The position numbers were made by a program, and so were the translations under genes. Shown here in pieces: positions 52,901 through 61,900 of a stretch of 64,000 nt of DNA. The stretch's first letter is position 1. Every line of letters starts with the position of its first letter. The notes beneath the pieces were generated by a model. The model saw only the letters and a list, made by a program, of their open reading frames with translations. It was not told where the DNA came from and ran no database searches. The DNA is from Siphonodentalium dalli. Its lineage: Eukaryota; Mollusca; Scaphopoda; Gadilida; Siphonodentaliidae. The DNA lies in NCBI GenBank assembly GCA_032622095.1, contig CP136066.1:96619319-96683318 (forward strand). The letters run 5' to 3'.

Positions 52901-55900
52901 TGGGAACCTGTGCACCTGCGATTATGACGTCTGTCGGACTTTTATTTTTGGAGTTATCCCCCCTTTTTCGACTTAGAAAATTTTCGCAACATGTATACTT
53001 TTGTCCGAGCTTTTATTCCTACATTTTTCGGTCAATTTTTTTAAAACTTGGCACAGATATTTAGTACCATTGGAACTTGTGCACCTGCGATTATGACATC
53101 TGTCTGACATTTTTTGGTGGAGTTATCCCCTTTTTTCAACTTAGAAACTTTTTTTGCAACATGCATAATTTTGTCCAAGCTTTTATTCCTACATTTTTCG
53201 GTCAATGTTTTTTAATCTTGGCACTGATATTTAGTACCATGGGAACCTGTGCACCTGCGATTATGACGTCTGTCCGACATTTTTTGTGTGGAGTTATTCC
53301 CCTTTTTCGCAACATACATAATTTTGTCCAAGCTTTTATTCCTACAATTTTCGGTCAATAGGTTTAAGATTAGGGTTATGGTTGTACACCTGCAATGGGA
53401 ACTGTTATTTTATTATTTTAACTAAATGTTTACTGACATGTGAAACATCTTAGTATTTTAAAAAGGGGGGTATCCGTAGTCCCATTGGGACAGTCACACC
53501 TCTAGTTTTGACTTACTAGTACCTAAAACTTTGTCTGTCTTCAAAAAAGTTTTTCCTGGTTAGTATTTTAATACTGAGACCGGCTGACACTTATACATTG
53601 CTATTATTGTTCCAGGTTATGGTATGCTTCAATAACAAAGTTTTTCGAGGAAACAGATCCACAAAAGTTGACTCCGGAAGCTTCGATGCATTTGATTCTC
53701 CTAATCTCCATCCACTGGCAAGGCTAGAAATTCAAATATCAGGTGCGTCATTTTAACCCGTTCTTTACTAATGGATTATCTCACTAGTTGTAAAAGCATA
53801 GATAGGAATGGTCTATTATTGATCTGGAGGGATGTTTAAAAGATTACACCGGTGTAGTTTTTCTCAGTCATTTTTGATGCCCGCTAATCTACTGAGCACG
53901 TTGCCAAAAAGATTTTTGTGATAGGCCGCCCGTAACTGAAGTAATGGCGATTCTTGCGATTGAATATTCCATTATGGATATGTGGTCTGAATCGTTAATC
54001 TTCCTTCATGTGACATCACATGAGGGACTACTAGTGACACGCAGTGTCAAACTTGAAAGGTCGCAATTGGCTTTTATCTACTGATTATTTGTACAGAAAC
54101 GGATGGACCCTCAGAGCTGAATTTTTTTACATAAGTGTAATTTGACCCAAGGGGTTTATTAGATAGGTCCCATGGACATCAGATGTCTTAAAAGGGCACA
54201 AATAATTAATTCAATTAAATAATTAAATAATTAATTATATACCCAAAATGGTTGTAATCTAGTTGGTGGAAATTGAAAAATGTGGATAAATTGATCTGTA
54301 GAGTATAATGAGATAGATGCCATTGACCTCAGACAACTTAAAGGGGCAAATATGAGCAATAAAGAGCATTCCTTATGTAGAAAAATTGCTACAGGTGGGT
54401 CACGTAACCAGGGGAATGTCATAGGATAGGCGCATACTGGCTGAGAATAAAATATTACTTACTTACCTTTGACCTCAGATGACCTAAAAGGGGAATAATA
54501 AATTATATGATCAATAAAGACCGTTTAATATCAGTCTAGAAGATATGTGTCAAAGGTCTCCCATAGCAGATCAGGCCATGCAGAATGAGGTGCTTAGAGG
54601 TTGAATTTATTGATGTTATCCTGCTGTCAGGGTGTAGCGTCACTAAATTCACCCTCTGGGGACCTCATTCTGCAAATGATGAGCACCATATTTTGAGGCC
54701 TGAGTATGTGATGCTATGTAGCTGTTTGATCTGTCAGCCTGATTTGTTTACCTTTCAGTTTGCTGGGAGGACGTCTTCTACAATTGTAAAACTGCCAAAT
54801 TTAAAATACAGTCTGACATGTGTCAGAATGTGGGAGTACTGAGAATATTCCCTGGAATAACTAAACAAACGGTGAGTAAACCACAAGCCTGAGTTTAGTG
54901 TGCCTGTCATTTGCAGAATGAGGTCCCCAGAGGGTGTATTTAGTGATGCTATGACGCACAGCGGGCAAACATCACCAAATTCACCCTCTTGGGACCTCAT
55001 TCTGCATGGCCTCATCTGCTATGGGAGACATAGACTCAAATTGAATATCCCAAATAGTGAATATTGTGATGTACACCAATTGGGAACCTGGATTATGTAA
55101 TGTATCATCTGCCAATTTGGGAATATAGAGAAACTAAACTAAAAAAGAAATGTGAATCTATGTGAAGAAGTTTCTATAGAAATTTGATAACAAAGAAACT
55201 TTACCGAGAAGATGAGGCCTAAGCAGGTCCCCAGAGGGTGAATTTAGTGATTCTGGCTCGCTATGTGGGATAACGTCACTAAATTCACCATCTGGGGACC
55301 TCATTCTGCAAATGACAGGCACACTAAACTCAGGCTTGGTAAACCAGGGATGACATTTGCAACTAAAAATAGACAGAATACAATTCACATTTTAAGAGCC
55401 AAGAATCTTTTATTGAATGAGTTGTGGACAATGCAAGGATATATATTTCACGAGAATGGAGTTTGAGTGAAACGTGACTTTGCATCGTCTGCAACGATTT
55501 CAATAAAATATTTTAGATTCTGGTGCTTGAATTTGTGTTCTGTATTTATTCTATGCACAGAAATAATGGGTGGTTGGGTGCGAAAGAAACCGACTAATTT
55601 GGCTACGAGCAAAGCGAATATTATTATAAACATGTAAGTAAAATATGATCTGGAACTAGACAAAATCAATATAGTAACATGTAGTTCAGCGCTTTAGCAT
55701 CACACTGTTTTTAAGCAAATTGAAGGCTTTATCTTATTTATTTACCGAAAGAAGGATTTTCCTATCGCTCCACGTGCAACTGATGTTGAATCAGATCTAT
55801 TTATAATTATAACTGAGCGACTGACGCAATACATGTTGATTCTCTTTTCAAGACAACTGTGCGGGATAAATGGATCGCTGTCAGCTGTTGCTGTGGCGAC

Positions 55901-58900
55901 TCTGTCTTCTCATTTGTAATAGCATACCATTCCATGCCTTATATAGTCAATTGAATTTATCCTTATCTTTGATTGGACACTATTTTCTAGTTTTGAATGC
56001 TAGATTTATACTCACAGCAGGTCTCAAAATACATTTAATTTTTCGAGAATCAAATGCTGAATCAAGTTAGTCATAAAGCACTGAAAATTGAAAAGTTTCG
56101 CTTGAATCATTACGAGAATCGATTCGGTGATTCTTGTGCAATCTTAAGGCCTGCACAGTCATGAAGGAACTGTACATGTAGTCGACAGCATATATTAAAA
56201 TGTGGGAATAAACGCATCACGATACATGCTTTAAAACATATCACAACACAATTCTTCAGAAAGAATCACGATACACATATACTGAGAGTGTAATAACCAG
56301 GCCTAAAAATATAGTGCTGCACATTTGCAAAATGAGGTTCCCAGCAGGTGAATTTAGTAACGGTACCCCACACAGCGGGCTAGCATCATCAAATTCATCC
56401 TCTGAAGACCTCATTCTGCATGGCAGCATTGTGCGACCTATACAGGTTATAAGTTCCCAGATGGTGAAGATGGTGATGCGTACTCATTGGGCACATCAAA
56501 TATGCATTGTGTTGTCTGCCAATTTGGGATATAGAAACTAAACAAAAAAAGAAAAAGAAACTTTCTAGAGAAACTAAAAACTTGTTAATTTGATAATAAA
56601 GATAATTTCCAGAAAAGATGAGGCCTAAGAAAAATGAGGTCCGTAGAGGGTAAATTTAGTGATACTAGCCCACTGTGCGGGGTAGCATCACTAAATTTAC
56701 CCTCTGGTGACCTCATTCTGCAATGTCCAGCACTATATTTTGAGGCATGAATACATGAGAAAATGTTGTTGAAAATAAAATAAAACAATTTTTTGAACAC
56801 CAGTGCTTGTTTTTTTTTTCAGGTCAGATCATTCATTCAGCCGCCTATGCAGGGCATTGTCTTGGAGACGTATGGTACAGGTAACGCCCCTGACAACCGT
56901 CCAGATTTAATGAAGGTCATTGTTGATGCTTCCAACATGGGTGTGCTTATTATTAATACGACACAGTGTCTCCGTGGATATGTGGACCCATCCTACCAAA
57001 CGGGTCAGGTAAGAGGGTTTGCTATTCTAATTGTGCCCACAAGCCTGCAAATTGTCTCTCATTTGCAGAATGAGGTCCCTAGTGGGTAATTTAGTGATAC
57101 TCTCCTGCACGGCGGGCTAGCATCATCAAATTCAGACTCTGGGAACCTCATTCTGCTTAGGCCGCAACTGCTGTGGGAGGCCTAGGATCAGATTGAAGTT
57201 CCCCAGTTGAAATTGGTGATATTTACCCATTAGTCACCTCGATTATGCATCATTTTATCTTTTGCAAATTATGGGGTATTTAAACTTCTCAGAAGAAAAA
57301 AATAACTAAGAACAATGTTAATGTGAGACTATAGATATTTCCCAGAAGATGAGGCCTAAGCAGAATGGGGTTCCCAGATGGTGAATTTGGTAATTCTAGC
57401 CCGCTGTGCGGAATATCATCACTAAATTTACCCTCTGCTGACCTCATTCTGCAAATGACAGACACTATTTGCAGGCTTGTGTGTCCATGAATATTGGGGG
57501 GGGGGGGGGGCTATTGAAATTATGGTTTTCATATTATATCTTCAGCAGACATTATGTGCTTACTTTCCTACTTCAAACTGATATTTTACGGCTCAGCCTA
57601 CACCCATTTGAAGAAAACGTCATTAAACTATCTTTGGCAGTGTCTTTGGCAAAATATTCAACAGCATTGGCTGTGCCCTTTCTGAACTGCACAAAAATGT
57701 AAACAAACAGTCCGGCAATCGTCCTGAACAAATTGCCGATAAACAACGAGAATGATTTCGCCAAGGAGAGTCATTTATTTAATTTATATGAAAGAATGAC
57801 GTTATGTTCTGGTAATTTTGATACACATTTTATTTAAATGCCTGCATCGAGCAAGTTTACTCGCTATGGCAGGCCTGCAAATTTGAGGCAAACGACTGTT
57901 CAGTTCTCCTGGAGGTTATCTAACATGAAAATGACAGGAACGAAAAACCGGTCATGCCAAATTTTATAAATGCAGGTCTCACGATAACTAATTCTCACCT
58001 TAATTTTTGCTCAATCAAGTCCCAAAAAATGAGACATTCAAATTTGCTACGGTAGTTCAATGAATTGCCCATCTGTAGTTAATAATACCAGTTGCAGTTA
58101 TTATAACAGTTTGTGTAACTCTCCTGCTAACCTATAATATGGGGTACCTAAGCACAAACCAGGCGAAAGAAAAATAGGTTGCACATAATTTTGAAACCTG
58201 CAGACCTGTGTGAGCCGCAGTAGAGTGTTTCAAATCACTTTAATGAAATAAAATACATTTCTGCAGGTGTTACTGGAAGCTGGCGTAATCCAGGGTAGTG
58301 ACATGACCCCAGAGGCAGCCCTCGCTAAACTTAGTTACGTTCTGGCCAAGGATGACTGGAGTTTGGATAAGAAAAGAAAGGTTAGACTTAACTGATATTT
58401 GAACAGTGTCATCGTAAACATAAATTCAACAGAAGTTACTTTAATAATGGTTTGGTTCAGTACCACGTACATATCACTTTGACTTGTGTTGCTATAAAGT
58501 ATCATTGAAAGTCTTGAGAACATTGTGACTATACATACATATAAAATATTCCATTTTGAATGAAGAGAAAAGACTATTCATTATTTGAAGAACGTATATA
58601 TATATAAGAGTAGGCTTCATCTGTCTGTCCATCTGTCTGTCCATTTATTCACCCAGACCACTGGACAGATTTCAACCATATTTGGTGTGGTGTCTCAGGG
58701 TACCCCCCTGACTGATGCTATAACCGTGTTAGTTTTTCCACACACAAAAATTTATTGTCTTTTTATTAAATTGTGCAAGGTGTTCAATCATTTATTTGTT
58801 TTTTAATCGAAATGTATAACAGGGGCCACAGGTCTACGCCGCTGAGCTGTCTAAAGGCTTCTGAAGAGGTCTGTTTCAGCTAACTATATAATATTTCCTT

Positions 58901-61900
58901 GTTCATCTTAAACCATGCAAAGTCGATATCTCCTTCAAATATATCTTGGACACTGAAACTAATGGTTATATATTCTTGCTTGCAAGAAATCTAGAAGTCG
59001 TAAAAAAAAAATCGGTACGCAATACCTCGAGTACACGCACTTGTCAAATGCCAATTAATGGCGATATATTCTTTGGACCAATCATGGGAGTCCTTTCACT
59101 ATAACAGCGATGGAAAGACAAGACCTCATTCATTTTAAATTCTTCTAGACGCAAGATAAGTCGCATTTTTTATCTGTTCATTTCTCATGAACGTTTCTCT
59201 TTATGCTATTGCGAACGACAACACGCAGTTGCCTAATTTCGTGCACTACGCACGTGTTTTCCAATTTTTCGCAATTTAGTTTTACAATTGTTCAACAATA
59301 TTTTATTCTACAATACTGTCTTATTAATGACAGTAGTCCGTGGGTGGATATTTTCATTAACAAATATTTAAATTTTGTTTTATTTACGAGAATCACTTCG
59401 AACAAATATCATTTTTGTTTGCATAAAACAATACTCAATAAAACAAACCGATGCTCTTTCGAGTCTTTCGGGTTTTCGTCGGGATTTTTTAACACTGCAC
59501 CGGATGCAATATCGTGTTGTCGTCTCCACTAAGCTCCAGTTTGGAGTTTGGTCGCTGACAAAATCCTATCCAAATGTATTAGAAGTAATAATTTACAATA
59601 TTTTACATTACAATATTTTACAATAATTTTCCTCACGGATGCTAGATAAAATAGCCACAGTGTGGCTTGCCTCTTCTCTCTACATTGAACATACGTCTCA
59701 ATGCTTTACGATGAAAACTTCGTAATGTTTTTTCCCTCCGACTGGTAGGGGTGCCACGATTGATCCTCCTTATTGGTCGCGGCCTCCTGAGCCATCTGCA
59801 GAGAAGTACGCCTGTCTTCCACAACCGAAGGACTGGATGGGGCCCAAATATCAAGTACAAAATCCAACGTGTGACGATTTTTCCTCTGCCAACTCGATAC
59901 AGCCTGCGCGGCAGGCTCAGGGTCTGTTCGTGGTCATGCCTCCTCTATTTGTAATTGCGGCTTCCACAACCTTCGCAGAGACGGTCAACAATTGATTTTC
60001 CTCTGCCAGCTCGGTACAGCCTGCGCTGCAGGCTCGGAGTCTGTTGGTGGTCATGCCTCCTCTATTTGTAGTCGCGGCTTCCACAACCTTCGCAGAGACA
60101 GGAAACAATGAATTTTCCTCTGTCCACTCGGTACAGCCTGCGCTGCAGGCTCGGAATCTGTTGGTGGTCATGCCTCCTCTATTTGTAGTCGCAGCTTCCA
60201 CAACCTTCACAGAGTCGGGCAACAATGGATTTTCCTCTGTCCACTAGGTACAGCCTGCGCTGCAGGCTCGGAATCTGTTGGTGGTCATGCCTCCTCTATT
60301 TGTAGTCGCAGCTTCCACAACCTTCCCGGAGTCGGGCAACAATGTATTTTCCTCTGTCAACTCGGTACAGCCTGCGCTGCAGGCTCGTAGTCTGTTGGTG
60401 GTCATGCCTCCTCTATTTGTAGTCGCGGCTTCCACCACCTTCGCCGCGATGGATGTTCTGCAGCAGCTACCGCTGGTCCTGCCTCAGTCCATCCAGGTTC
60501 ATCTGACCCGGCACATACTGGTTTTGCCGAACCCTTTCTTGCCTTGGCTACCTCATTGTTCCTTGTCGCCGACAAGTTGAAATCATTCGACGGAGTGTTT
60601 AGTGCAATATTACCTCCGTTCTTTGTACCTTGAGGTTTCCTCTGTCAGTCTGCTTGCTGCCATCTCCCATTGCTCTGGCTATGTGCCACAATCAGGAACT
60701 GCTCCTGAATAAGTTTATTTCCCCTCCATTATCCAGCCCTCATTATTGGCTGCGGCAATCGGCAATGCCTAAGCGATTTGCTGAAGCAAACTGGGCCACA
60801 GTAAAGGGTTGCCGTAGCAGATTGCCGAAGCCAAACAATCTTAATTAAAAGGGCTGATTCTCACCTCCCTTCTTATCCCGTCGGGGTATTCCGGGTGTTG
60901 TTGAGACCTGTCTTTATAGTTTCGGGCCTTCAAATCTGTTCGATTTTTATTCAACGATTAGGCCGCTTTTATGAGACAAACCTAGACGTATTATGGACTT
61001 GATCGTGGGTGTGAACCTGATCAAGTTAGTATGTGGGTGCTATATCTCACAGGGGACTTTAGCGCTCTACTCACTTCGCCGAACATATGAATATCGACCG
61101 TTCCGCTCCATAGACACTATCGTCTGAACTACGCTCATTTTCAATTTTACTTTAGATTTGGGATGTATCTTTCAGTGACCACCTAACACCATAGGATTTT
61201 ATCATATCGCGTATCGGCATTTCATTGGTGTCTAGGCGTCATGTCCGTAGTCCATTTTGTTATCGTCTTTGTCACAGTGCTCACAGACTTTGAACCAAGA
61301 ATATTTTCCAATTCTATGTTATCACTCGGGCCGAGTGTTTAACATCACTTGGCAGGCGTGATTCTAATTCTAATCTGATTTAGCGATTACCGATTATCAC
61401 CGTTGCGACATTTCACAATTATTGCCGCATGCCCATCGGTGCTTGAGCATACCAGTTGGCGGGTTATCACAGTTTTTGTAACTATCTGCTAACCTACGGT
61501 ATGGGTTCCCTATACCACCACCTGACGAACGATATTAAACTAAGTTCCACATTTATTTTAAAACCATGCAGGCCGGTTCTTTGCATAACCGTGTTTTCCC
61601 CTCGGTGCACCTTTTGCATGTATTGTGGGCCAGTCAGCATCCTCTGGATGTCGTGCTAGTGCTGCTTCATATCTAAGGAGGGGGGTGGGGGTGGGGTATG
61701 TTCCTTTATCCTATTAGGTACATGAATGAATGAGTTATCCCCCTTGCCTATGACCAATGGTTATCCTGGACACCTTCACCCTGTGATCATTACTAGTAGG
61801 ACACATGAAGTACGTGGCGTTTCCTTTTAGGAGGCTCAGTTGTTTTTGAGTTTATCTGTAATATCTGAACTATTACATATGGGACACAATGATCTATTTT

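Noticed and set aside
59917-60580. Repetitive open frames on both strands (39-residue repeats)
   Set aside because: They come from the 117-bp minisatellite; both strands are open at once and one plus-strand unit has a stop. No splice or start context supports a protein.
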